A DNA stretch of 64,000 nucleotides from Trujillonella endophytica (GTDB taxonomy: Bacteria > Actinomycetota > Actinomycetes > Mycobacteriales > Geodermatophilaceae), in NCBI RefSeq assembly GCF_019799905.1, contig NZ_JABGCI010000011.1, forward strand, positions 99,354-163,353, in the 5' to 3' direction. Every line of letters starts with the position of its first letter. Within the stretch, counting starts at the first letter, position 1. Below are positions 8,794 to 15,875 of this stretch, in pieces. The position numbers were made by a program, and so were the translations under genes. The notes under the pieces were generated by a model, which saw only the letters and a list, made by a program, of their open reading frames with translations, was not told where the DNA came from and searched no databases.

Positions 8794-10511
8794 TCTCGGT
8801 CCTCGCACCGCTGCCGGTGCTGCTCCCGCTGCTCGGTGCGGCCGGTGCCCTGCTGGTGGGCCGGCACCCGCGCACGCAGCGGGCGCTGAGCATCGTGGTG
8901 CTCACCGCCGTGCTGGGCGTGGCGGTGGCGTTGCTGTTCCTCGCCGATGACGAGGGCGCCGCGGCGCTCTCGGTGGGCGGCTGGCCGGTGCCCCTGGGCA
9001 TCGTGCTGGTGGTCGACCGGCTGTCGGCGCTCATGCTCGTGGTCGCGGCGAGCGTCGGCCTCGGCGTGCTCGTCTTCGCCGTGGGGCAGGGGTCCGCCGA
9101 CGGCGACGAGCAGACGCCGCTGTCGATCTTCCACCCGACGTTCCTCGTGCTGATGGCCGGCGTGGCCAACGCCTTCCTGGCCGGTGACCTGTTCAACCTC
9201 TACGTCGGCTTCGAGATCCTGCTGACCGCCAGCTACGTCCTGCTGACCATGGGCGGCTCGGCGCCCCGGATCCGGGCCGGCATCACCTACATCGTGGTGA
9301 GCCTGCTCAGCTCGCTGCTGTTCCTGGCGGCGATCGGGCTCGTGTACGCCGCCACCGGCACGGTGAACATGGCCCAGCTGGCGGTGCGCCTGGCCGAGCT
9401 CCCCGAAGGCACCCAGCTGCTGCTCCAGTCGATGCTGCTCATCGCGTTCTCCATCAAGGCCGCCGTCTTCCCGCTCTCGGCGTGGCTGCCCGACAGCTAC
9501 CCGACCGCGCCCGCGCCCGTGACCGCGGTGTTCGCGGGGCTGCTCACCAAGGTCGGCGTCTACGCGATCATCCGGACCCAGACGCTGCTGTTCCCCGGCG
9601 GCGCGCTGGACGACCTGCTGATGTGGGCCGCGCTGGCGACGATGGTGATCGGCATCCTCGGTGCCGTCGCCCAGACCGACATCCGCCGGATCCTCTCCTT
9701 CACCCTGGTCAGCCACATCGGTTACATGGTCTTCGGGATCTCGCTGGCGTCCACGGCGGGCCTGGCGGGCGCGATCTTCTACGTCGTCCACCACATCGCC
9801 ATCCAGACGACGCTGTTCCTCGTCGCCGGCCTGGTGGAGCGCCAGGGAGGGTCGACGGCGGTGGACCGGCTGGGCGGCCTGGCCAAGGCCTCGCCGCTGC
9901 TCGCCGTCCTCTACTTCGTGCCCGCCATGAACCTCGCCGGGATCCCGCCGTTCTCGGGGTTCATCGGCAAGCTCGGCCTGATGCAGGCCGGCGTCGCCGA
10001 CGGGAGCTGGCCGGCGATCACCCTGGTGGCGGCCGGGGCGGTGACCAGCCTGCTCACCCTGGTGGCCGTCTCCCGGGTGTGGACCCGGGCCTTCTGGCGA
10101 CCCTCCGCGCAGTCGCCCGCGGCTGACACGAACCGTGCCGCGGCCGTCGACGCCGGCCCCGAGCTCAGCCCCGCGCCGGTCGCCACGCCGGACGGCGCGT
10201 CGGATGGTGGCGGCACGGTCACGGCCGAGCGCGGATCGGCCCGCCGGGCGGCCTGGGCCCGGCACACCGCGGTCGCGACGGACAGCGACCCGGACGGCGG
10301 TGGACCCCGCGGGGACGCGACGGCGGACCGTCCGCTGCAGCCGCTGCCGAACGTGATGCTGCTCGCCACGGCGACCATGGTCGCGCTCACCGTGGCCCTG
10401 ACCGGCGTCGCGGGCGCGCTCTACGGGGTCGCCGACCGGGCGGCCGGCGACCTCCGCGACCGCGGGCCGTACCTGGAGGCCGTCCTCGGCGGCAGCGGGG
10501 AGGAGCCGTGA
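8790..10511 (+). CDS. mrpD: Na+/H+ antiporter subunit D (MrpD) with hydrophilic insert
   Basis: A 573-residue NuoM/NuoN-like proton-pumping subunit with about 14 helices. Family landmarks include KAAVFPLSAWLPDSYPTAPA (conserved Lys and the proton path), VFAGLLTKVGVYAIIR and the broken-helix region AMNLAGIPPFSGFIGKLGLM. The GTG at 8790 overlaps the mrpC stop (GTGA) and gives the correct N-terminus (ISVLAPLPVLLPLLG). Unlike most MrpD proteins of about 500 residues, this one has a polar Ala/Asp/Gly/Pro-rich insert of about 80 residues (about 437-518) before the last helix. The insert keeps the same GC-rich codon style, so it is not obviously foreign. Confidence 0.94.
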   Translation: MISVLAPLPVLLPLLGAAGALLVGRHPRTQRALSIVVLTAVLGVAVALLFLADDEGAAALSVGGWPVPLGIVLVVDRLSALMLVVAASVGLGVLVFAVGQGSADGDEQTPLSIFHPTFLVLMAGVANAFLAGDLFNLYVGFEILLTASYVLLTMGGSAPRIRAGITYIVVSLLSSLLFLAAIGLVYAATGTVNMAQLAVRLAELPEGTQLLLQSMLLIAFSIKAAVFPLSAWLPDSYPTAPAPVTAVFAGLLTKVGVYAIIRTQTLLFPGGALDDLLMWAALATMVIGILGAVAQTDIRRILSFTLVSHIGYMVFGISLASTAGLAGAIFYVVHHIAIQTTLFLVAGLVERQGGSTAVDRLGGLAKASPLLAVLYFVPAMNLAGIPPFSGFIGKLGLMQAGVADGSWPAITLVAAGAVTSLLTLVAVSRVWTRAFWRPSAQSPAADTNRAAAVDAGPELSPAPVATPDGASDGGGTVTAERGSARRAAWARHTAVATDSDPDGGGPRGDATADRPLQPLPNVMLLATATMVALTVALTGVAGALYGVADRAAGDLRDRGPYLEAVLGGSGEEP

Positions 10512-11092
10512 GCGTTGCGGACGCGCCGGTGCGGACGGCGGCCCGGCTGCGGCACCAGCTGCCCCTGCTCCTGTGGCTGGTGCTGGTCTGGAACCTCCTC
10601 TGGGGCACCTGGTCGTGGGCCAACCTGCTGTCCGGGATCCTGGCGGCGGTCGTGGTGACGGTGCTCCTGCCGCTGCCCCCGGTCACCGGCGGGGCGTCCG
10701 TGCACCCGGTCGGGCTGGTGGTCTTCCTGATCACCTTCGTGCTCGACCTGATCAGGGCCGGGTCGCTGGTCGCCTGGCAGACGGTGCGGCCGCGCGGGAT
10801 CAGCCGCAGCGCGATCGTCCGGGTGCAGCTGCGCACCGACTCCGACCTCCTCCTCACCATCACGACCGCGGCCGTGACGCTGGTGCCCGGCTCGATGGTG
10901 ATCGAGATCGACCGCGAGCACCGCGAGATCGGCCTGCACGTGCTCTCCGTCGACGACGACGAGCAGCTCGAGCAGCAGCGCCGATCGGTCCTGCTCACGG
11001 AGGCGCGCGTGACCCGGGCGTTCGGCAGCGCACAGGACCTCGCCGCGATCGACGACGCCCCCGTCGTCCCGACACAGGAGGGGAGGCGGTAG
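10508..11092 (+). CDS. mrpE: Na+/H+ antiporter subunit E (MrpE)
   Basis: A 194-residue protein with two N-terminal helices (LPLLLWLVLVWNLLWGTWSW and VGLVVFLITFVLDLIRAGSL) and a cytoplasmic alpha/beta domain. ITTAAVTLVPGSMVIEID is the hallmark MrpE segment. The C-terminal 35 residues are variable. It overlaps mrpD by GTGA, and its TAG stop shares one base with the GTG of mrpF. MrpE is needed for stable antiporter assembly in model systems. Confidence 0.93.
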   Translation: MSVADAPVRTAARLRHQLPLLLWLVLVWNLLWGTWSWANLLSGILAAVVVTVLLPLPPVTGGASVHPVGLVVFLITFVLDLIRAGSLVAWQTVRPRGISRSAIVRVQLRTDSDLLLTITTAAVTLVPGSMVIEIDREHREIGLHVLSVDDDEQLEQQRRSVLLTEARVTRAFGSAQDLAAIDDAPVVPTQEGRR

Positions 11093-11421
11093 TGACCGTC
11101 GTCTACTGGCTCACCTACGGGATGCTGGGCGGGGGCGCGCTGCTCGCCCTGCTCCGCATGGCGCGCGGACCGTCGCTGCTGGACCGGGTCGTCGCGGTCG
11201 ACACGCTGCTGGTCATCATCGCCGCCGGCCTCGCCGTGCACGCCGCACTGCAGCGCGATCCCACGCTGGTGCCCGTGCTGGTCGTCGTCTCGCTGCTGGC
11301 CTTCGTGGGCTCGGTGTCGGTGGCCCGGTACATCGGCGGGATGCTGCTGCGCTCGCAGGGCGACGGGCAGGACGTCGGCCTCCCCGAGGCGGCCGAGGTC
11401 CGGGCGGGAGGCACGCCGTGA
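11092..11421 (+). CDS. mrpF: Na+/H+ antiporter subunit F (MrpF)
   Basis: A 109-residue protein with three helices. The segment MARGPSLLDRVVAVDTLLVI is the signature of MrpF (R-G-P-S-x-x-D-R-V). The GTG at 11092 shares its G with the last base of the mrpE TAG stop. It ends in a GTGA overlap with mrpG, with a short polar tail after the last helix. Confidence 0.93.
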   Translation: MTVVYWLTYGMLGGGALLALLRMARGPSLLDRVVAVDTLLVIIAAGLAVHAALQRDPTLVPVLVVVSLLAFVGSVSVARYIGGMLLRSQGDGQDVGLPEAAEVRAGGTP

Positions 11422-11840
11422 GCGGGGTGGCCGACGGCGTGGCCGTGGCGTTCCTGCTGCTGGGGTCCTTCCTCTGCCTGACGGCCGGCCTGGGGCTGGT
11501 CCGCTTCCCCGACGTGCTGACCCGGATGCACGCCGGCACCAAGCCCCAGGTGCTCGGTGTGCTCCTGATCATGGTGGGTGGCGCCATCCGGCTGCAGGGC
11601 TGGTCGGCGACCTGGATGCTGCTGCTGGTCGCCGTCTTCCAGATGTTCACCGCGCCCGTGAGCGCGCACATGATCAGCCGCGTGGCGTACCGCCGTCGGC
11701 ACGTCCGCCGGGACCTGATGATGGTCGACGAACTGGGTGGGGCGCCGCGGCGGCCCGGTGAGGCCGTCGGCGACGAACCGGCCGACGCCGCGGGCGACGT
11801 GGGCGAACCGCACCCGGGCAGGGACGCCGGGCAGCCGTGA
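11418..11840 (+). CDS. mrpG: Na+/H+ antiporter subunit G (MrpG)
   Basis: A 140-residue protein, the last gene of the mrp operon. Its three helices fit the family, with the characteristic LGLVRFPDVLTRMHAGTKPQ after helix 1 and FQMFTAPVSAHMISRVAYRR at the end of helix 3. A polar tail of about 40 residues follows. The last codons and the stop sit inside a 12-bp hairpin (11817-11858), so the operon seems to end with a terminator that reaches into the gene. Confidence 0.93.
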   Translation: MSGVADGVAVAFLLLGSFLCLTAGLGLVRFPDVLTRMHAGTKPQVLGVLLIMVGGAIRLQGWSATWMLLLVAVFQMFTAPVSAHMISRVAYRRRHVRRDLMMVDELGGAPRRPGEAVGDEPADAAGDVGEPHPGRDAGQP

Positions 11841-11858
11841 CCGGGCGGCGTCCCTGCC
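11817..11858. terminator. Terminator hairpin enclosing the mrpG stop
   Basis: Perfect 12-bp arms GGCAGGGACGCC (11817-11828, coding for the MrpG tail) and GGCGTCCCTGCC (11847-11858) enclose the mrpG TGA in the loop. The convergent VOC gene ends 20 bases beyond, so the hairpin can serve both strands. Confidence 0.65.
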
Positions 11859-11877
11859 TGCGCTGACCCCGATCCGT

Positions 11878-12429
11878 TCAGCCGGCCGCCGTCTGGAGCA
11901 TCCAGCGGTGGCCGAACGGGTCGACGACGGTGCCGGTGCGCCCGTAGGGGGCGTCGGCCGGCGGGCGTGTCACGGTGGCCCCGGCGGCCTCGGCCCGCGT
12001 CACGGCGTCGTCGACGTCGGGGACGGTCAGGTGCAGGCTCACCGCCACCCGGTCGGGCTGCGGGGCGGCCAGCCCCAGCTCCGGGTACTCGTCGGCGAGG
12101 TACAGCGTCGCGCCGGCCACCTCCAGCTCGGCGTGGCCGATGCGGTCGTCGTCCATGACGTAGGGATCGCCGACCACGCGGGCGCCGAGGACCTCGGTGT
12201 ACCAGGCCAGGGCCGCGCGGGCGTCGGCGACGGTGAGGTAGGGGACGAGCTGGGACATCGTGGTGCCTCCGGGTGCGTCGGCGTGGGGTGGGGGAGTCGA
12301 GGCGGCCTGGCCGAGCAGGGCCCGGCTCAGCCGGTCGCGCAGCTCGGCGGCGAAGCCGGGGTCGGGCTGCACCGGGGTCCCCGGGCCGGCCAGCGCCCGG
12401 AACGGCCGGTCGGGATCGGCGGCGGTCAC
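11878..12429 (-). CDS. VOC-superfamily protein coupled to an ECF sigma factor
   Basis: A 183-residue protein. From about residue 58 (MSQLVPYLTVADARAALAWY) it is a PhnB/glyoxalase-like VOC fold, ending with the typical VVDPFGHRWMLQT. Residues 1-57 are an extra segment containing PGFAAELRDRLSRALLG, an amphipathic stretch not part of a VOC domain. The ATG overlaps the stop of the sigma factor gene by 4 bases, so both are made together. The tight coupling suggests that the VOC protein modulates or serves the sigma factor, but this is inference. An internal ATG at 12258 could start a plain VOC protein. Confidence 0.85.
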   Translation of the reverse strand: MTAADPDRPFRALAGPGTPVQPDPGFAAELRDRLSRALLGQAASTPPPHADAPGGTTMSQLVPYLTVADARAALAWYTEVLGARVVGDPYVMDDDRIGHAELEVAGATLYLADEYPELGLAAPQPDRVAVSLHLTVPDVDDAVTRAEAAGATVTRPPADAPYGRTGTVVDPFGHRWMLQTAAG

Positions 12430-12953
12430 GGGGCACCTCCTCCGGTGTCCTCGTAGGCGCGGCGGAAGGCGGTCCGGGCGCGCACGAGCAGCGCCTCGGT
12501 GGCGTGCACCGTGCGCCCCAGCAGCGCGGCGACGCGGGGGACGGGGAGGTCGTCGACGTACCGCAGCGTCAGCGCGGCCCGGTGCTGCGGGGCGAGCACG
12601 TCGAGGACCTGGTGCGCACGCAGGGCGTCGAGCTCGACGTCCCAGGGGTCCTCCACCTCGTCCGCGCCGTGCAGCAGCCGCAGGCTGCGCTGCTCGCGCT
12701 CGAGCCGCCGCCAGTGGTCGACGAGCTTGTGCCGGGCGGTGCCGATCAGCCAGGGCACGGTGGTCGGCCCGCCGCCGTCGGCCTCGGCGCGGACGGCGGC
12801 CAGGAAGGTCTCGCCGGTGAGGTCCTCCGCGACGGCGCGCGAGCGGCAGCGGGCCAGGAGGTAGCCGTACACCTCGGGGAGGGCGCGGTCGTAGAGGGAC
12901 AGCAGCCCGGGATCGGGCGGTGGTCCCACCGCGCGCGTTCCCGGGCTGCTCAT
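12426..12953 (-). CDS. ECF-type RNA polymerase sigma factor
   Basis: A 175-residue sigma-70 family factor with only regions 2 and 4. Region 2 contains ALPEVYGYLLARCRSRAVAE, DLTGETFLAAVRA and VPWLIGTARHKLVDHWRR. Region 4 contains LDVLAPQHRAALTLRYVDDL and the HTH around RVAALLGRTVHATEALLVRA. The ATG at 12953 gives the usual ECF length; the frame continues open upstream but antisense to leuA. No anti-sigma factor gene is adjacent; the partner gene is the VOC protein. Target promoters are unknown. Confidence 0.9.
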   Translation of the reverse strand: MSSPGTRAVGPPPDPGLLSLYDRALPEVYGYLLARCRSRAVAEDLTGETFLAAVRAEADGGGPTTVPWLIGTARHKLVDHWRRLEREQRSLRLLHGADEVEDPWDVELDALRAHQVLDVLAPQHRAALTLRYVDDLPVPRVAALLGRTVHATEALLVRARTAFRRAYEDTGGGAP

Positions 12954-12989
12954 GTCCCCTCGTCGTCCGGGAGTCCGGTTCTCCGACGG

Positions 12990-13051
12990 CCCCTCCGCAG
13001 GATCCTGCCGCGAGCTTGCGAGGGGTAGGGGGCGGAGGGGTCCTTCTACTA
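12990..13051 (-). repeat. Post-stop nested hairpin element, copy 1 (after leuA)
   Basis: Read on the minus strand, the leuA TAG is followed within 2 bases by AGAAGGACCCCTCCGC, an inner CTCGC..GCTCGCGG region and the closing arm GCGGAGGGGCC. The outer arms pair perfectly over 9 bp. It is one of five similar elements (25661, 34426, 38673, 40325), each placed just after a stop codon and in the same orientation relative to the gene. Probably a transcription terminator or 3'-end element. Confidence 0.75.
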
Positions 13052-14785
13052 CCGCTGCGCCCGGTTGACCGCCGAGACGACCGCCCGCAGCGACGCCGAG
13101 ACGATGTTGGGGTCGATGCCGACGCCCCACAGCACGCGGTCGCCCACGGCGCACTCGACGTACGCCGCGGCCCGGGCGTCGCCGCCGGCGGACAGGGCGT
13201 GCTCGGTGTAGTCGAGCACCCGGACGTCGACGTCCAGGCTCTTCAGCGCGTCGACGAACGCGGCGATCGGGCCGTTGCCGCGGCCCTCGATGCTCACCGG
13301 GACCCCGTCGTCGACCAGCTCGACGACCATCTCGTCGAGCTGCCCGGCGCCGCTGGCGGTGTGCCGGTGCCCGGCCAGGGAGAACCGGCCCCAGGGCGCC
13401 TCGGGATCGGGCAGGTACTCGCTGCTGAAGGCCGCCCACATCTGCTGGGCGGTCACCTCGCCGCCCTCGTCGTCGGTGTGCCGCTGGATGACCGCGCTGA
13501 ACTCGATCTGCAGCCGGCGCGGCAGGTCCAGGTGGTTCTCGGTCTTCATGATGTAGGCGACGCCGCCCTTGCCGGACTGGCTGTTCACCCGGATGACGGC
13601 CTCGTAGCTGCGGCCGACGTCCTTGGGGTCGATCGGCAGGTACGGCACGGCCCAGGGCATCTGCTCGACCGGGACGCCCGCGGCCGCGGCGTCGACCTCC
13701 AGGGCCTTGAAGCCCTTGTTGATCGCGTCCTGGTGGGAGCCGGAGAAGGCGGTGTAGACGAGGTCGCCGCCGTAGGGGTGCCGCTCGTGCACGCCCAGCT
13801 GGTTGCAGTACTCGACGGTGCGGCGGATCTCGTCGATGTCGGTGAAGTCGATCTGCGGGTCGATGCCCTGGCTGAACAGGTTCAGGCCGAGGGTGACCAG
13901 GCAGACGTTGCCCGTGCGCTCGCCGTTGCCGAACAGGCAGCCCTCGATGCGGTCCGCGCCGGCGCGGTAGCCCAGCTCGGCGGCGGCGACGGCGGTGCCG
14001 CGGTCGTTGTGCGGGTGCAGGCTGAGGACGACGGCGTCGCGCCTGCCCAGGTTGCGGTGCATCCACTCGATCTGGTCGGCGTAGACCGTGGGCTCGGCCA
14101 TCTCGACGGTGGCCGGCAGGTTGAGGATCGTCGGCCGGTCGACGGTGGGCTCCCACACGTCGGTGACCGCGTTGCAGACCTCGACGGCGAACTCCAGCTC
14201 CGTGCCGGTGAAGGACTCCGGGGAGTACTCGAAGCGGATCTCGGTGTCGCGCATCTGCTCGGCCAGCTTGCGGACCACCTGGGCCCCGTGGACGGCGATG
14301 TCGACGATGCCGGCGCGGTCGGAGCCGAAGACCACTCGGCGCTGCAGCGTGCTGGTCGAGTTGTAGAGGTGGACGATCGCCTGCTTGGCACCCTGCAGTG
14401 ACTCGTAGGTGCGCTCGATCAGCTCGTCGCGGGCCTGGGTGAGGACCTGGATGGTGACGTCGTCGGGGACCAGGTCGTCCTCGATCAGCTGGCGGACGAA
14501 GTCGAAGTCGGTCTGGCTGGCCGCGGGGAAGCCGACCTCGATCTCCTTGTAGCCCATCCGCACCAGCAGCTCGAACATCCGGCGCTTGCGGTCCGGGGTC
14601 ATCGGGTCGATCAGCGCCTGGTTGCCGTCGCGCAGGTCGACGGCGCACCAGCGCGGGGCCACGGTGGTGGACTTCTCCGGCCACGTGCGGTCGGGCAACT
14701 CGATCGGGGTGAACGGCGCGTAGCGGGCGAACGCCATCGGCGAGGGCTGCTGGGGATTGCGGGCGTGGGGGTGGTTCTCGTTCAT
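13049..14785 (-). CDS. leuA: 2-isopropylmalate synthase
   Basis: LeuA condenses acetyl-CoA with 2-oxoisovalerate, the first committed step of leucine synthesis. The 578-residue length fits the long actinobacterial form (LeuA type 2). The catalytic TIM barrel has RWCAVDLRDGNQALIDPM (metal-binding Asp and substrate Arg) near residue 45 and the metal-binding LSLHPHNDRGTAVAAAE. The C-terminal quarter (from about 440) is the LeuA dimer/allosteric domain that binds leucine. The ATG at 14785 follows GAGGAGC. Upstream lie a short Leu-rich leader reading frame and a strong hairpin, pointing to attenuation by leucyl-tRNA supply. Confidence 0.96.
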   Translation of the reverse strand: MNENHPHARNPQQPSPMAFARYAPFTPIELPDRTWPEKSTTVAPRWCAVDLRDGNQALIDPMTPDRKRRMFELLVRMGYKEIEVGFPAASQTDFDFVRQLIEDDLVPDDVTIQVLTQARDELIERTYESLQGAKQAIVHLYNSTSTLQRRVVFGSDRAGIVDIAVHGAQVVRKLAEQMRDTEIRFEYSPESFTGTELEFAVEVCNAVTDVWEPTVDRPTILNLPATVEMAEPTVYADQIEWMHRNLGRRDAVVLSLHPHNDRGTAVAAAELGYRAGADRIEGCLFGNGERTGNVCLVTLGLNLFSQGIDPQIDFTDIDEIRRTVEYCNQLGVHERHPYGGDLVYTAFSGSHQDAINKGFKALEVDAAAAGVPVEQMPWAVPYLPIDPKDVGRSYEAVIRVNSQSGKGGVAYIMKTENHLDLPRRLQIEFSAVIQRHTDDEGGEVTAQQMWAAFSSEYLPDPEAPWGRFSLAGHRHTASGAGQLDEMVVELVDDGVPVSIEGRGNGPIAAFVDALKSLDVDVRVLDYTEHALSAGGDARAAAYVECAVGDRVLWGVGIDPNIVSASLRAVVSAVNRAQR

Positions 14786-14870
14786 GGGGGGTGCTCCTCG
14801 GGCGCGGGCTGGACTCAGCTCCGTGGGGCGGTCAGCAGGCGCCGGGGACGCACTCGGTCACGGCGGGACA

Positions 14871-14911
14871 CCGCGGCGAGGGGGCCGACCTAGGAGAGGG
14901 CCTCGCCGCGG
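14871..14911 (-). promoter_or_regulatory. leuA: leuA attenuator-like hairpin
   Basis: Perfect 11-bp arms CCGCGGCGAGG and CCTCGCCGCGG flank a 19-base loop. On the minus strand the first arm lies inside the leader reading frame, just after its Leu codons, and the second lies after the leader stop. A ribosome stalled at the Leu codons would therefore change whether this hairpin forms. Confidence 0.6.
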
Positions 14912-14937
14912 CGGGTAAGCAGGAGGCTGCCGCGCAC
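14890..14937 (-). CDS. leuA leader peptide (Leu-Leu-Leu)
   Basis: A 15-codon reading frame GTG...TAG, encoding (M/V)RGSLLLTRRGEALS. Three consecutive Leu codons (CTC CTG CTT) and a fourth near the end make it a classic leader peptide for leucine-dependent attenuation of leuA, which starts 104 bases further on. CTT is a rare codon in such a GC-rich genome, which would slow ribosomes further. No ribosome binding site is present, but TACCGT at 14949-14944 would place a transcript start at or near the GTG, so it is probably leaderless. Regulation of actinobacterial leuA by attenuation has been predicted before. Confidence 0.65.
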   Translation of the reverse strand: MRGSLLLTRRGEALS

Positions 14938-14943
14938 GGGTCC

Positions 14944-14949
14944 ACGGTA
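14944..14949 (-). promoter_or_regulatory. leuA: -10 element (TACCGT) for the leuA leader transcript
   Basis: TACCGT matches TAnnnT and ends 6 bases before the leader GTG, the spacing expected for a leaderless transcript. The lysC gene has the similar arrangement TAGCCT, then GTGGACCC, then GTG. Confidence 0.5.
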
Positions 14950-14957
14950 GCAGCGGC

Positions 14958-15590
14958 TCACCCGAGGTCGCACCGACACACGCAGGCGTCGGCGTGCAGC
15001 GGGCGCGTGCCGGCCTCGTCCTCGGCGCACTCCGGCGGACAGTCGCAGACCCACGACGGCAGCGGCGGCAGCTCACCCGCGTCGCGTCGCCGCTCCCACT
15101 CGGCCCGTTGCTGCCGTCGGAGGGCGTCCCGCCGCGCCGCTCGCCGGTCGGCAGGGGAGTCGCCCGGCTGCGGGAGGAGGTGGTCGTCGGGCGTACCCCG
15201 CGCCGCCCGCCCGGCGTCGCGCCAGAGGCGGTCGCGGTCGAACGTGTACCAGGGCTGCGGCCGGCTGTACCGCTCCGGCCCGTGCCACCAGCCCTCGTCG
15301 GAACGACGGGTGTCGAGGTGCGCGGGGAACCGCCTGCCTGCCATGTCGCGGACCGCGTCGTCGCCCATGCCCTGCACCTCCCGGCCCGCGGCGTCGAGCA
15401 GCGCCAGCCGCAACCCCGCCAGTTCCGCAGCGCGCAGCAGCACCCCTACGGGGAGGTCGCGTCGGCCGGCCTCGGCGTGGGCGATGGCCGAGTGGCTGAC
15501 GCCGGAAGCAGCGGCGAGCTCCCGCTGCGACACGTCGGCGACCCGCCTGATGCGGCGCAACGCGCCGCACAGGTCGAACCGTCCGGTCAC
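14958..15590 (-). CDS. XRE-family regulator with a Cys-rich C-terminal tail
   Basis: A 210-residue protein starting at GTG 15590 (the frame is open upstream but low-complexity). Residues 5-65 form an XRE/Cro helix-turn-helix: LRRIRRVADVSQRELAAASG, VSHSAIAHAEAGRRDLPVGV. The middle is Arg- and Asp-rich (about 85-175). The last 33 residues are unusual: WVCDCPPEC, then a spacer, then ACVCRCDLG, giving six Cys in C-x-C-x3-C and C-x-C-x-C groups. Such a tail could bind a metal or an Fe-S cluster or act as a thiol switch, but I know no family with this layout. It lies downstream of two hairpin repeats and upstream of the leuA leader region. Confidence 0.75.
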   Translation of the reverse strand: MTGRFDLCGALRRIRRVADVSQRELAAASGVSHSAIAHAEAGRRDLPVGVLLRAAELAGLRLALLDAAGREVQGMGDDAVRDMAGRRFPAHLDTRRSDEGWWHGPERYSRPQPWYTFDRDRLWRDAGRAARGTPDDHLLPQPGDSPADRRAARRDALRRQQRAEWERRRDAGELPPLPSWVCDCPPECAEDEAGTRPLHADACVCRCDLG

Positions 15591-15689
15591 GCCGACGATG
15601 GTCGACCGAGCCGGTGTGGTCGTCCACGCCCGCGCTGGACCTGTGGACGGAGGCGGGCCCGGCGCGCCGGCGGAGATGTGCACTCTCAG

Positions 15690-15733
15690 CGTGCTCGTGC
15701 TGTGAGTCCAGGCGTACTCAGAGCACAAGCACG
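15690..15733. repeat. Hairpin of the CTYGTGCTCTG family, copy 2
   Basis: Arms of 18 bases (15690-15707 and 15716-15733) pair at 16 positions around an 8-base loop. The right arm is ACTCAGAGCACAAGCACG. It lies in the 285-base gap between the XRE gene and the phospholipase D gene, next to copy 3. Confidence 0.65.
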
Positions 15734-15756
15734 GGGGGGTCGGGTCGTGGCCTGTC

Positions 15757-15792
15757 CTTGTGCTCTGCGTACAGGGGTACTCAGAGCACAAG
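15757..15792. repeat. Hairpin of the CTYGTGCTCTG family, copy 3
   Basis: Arms CTTGTGCTCTGCGTAC and GTACTCAGAGCACAAG pair at 15 of 16 positions around a 4-base loop. GTACTCAGAGCACAAGC also occurs in copy 2, so the two hairpins are partial tandem duplicates. Likely terminator function downstream of the minus-strand phospholipase D gene. I see no gene in 15591-15875. Confidence 0.65.
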
Positions 15793-15875
15793 CGTCCGGG
15801 GAGGGGATGGCCGGGCGTCGTGTGCGGTGGGGCGGGTCCGGTCGGGACGCGGTGGGGCGGGTCGGGTCCGTTCGC

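Noticed and set aside
12954..14684. Upstream extension of the sigma factor frame through leuA
   Set aside because: Arg-rich shadow of leuA in another frame. The sigma factor begins at the ATG at 12953 and has normal ECF length from there.
15690..15792. Start of a CRISPR array
   Set aside because: Only two repeat units, each a self-complementary hairpin, no regular spacers and no cas genes.
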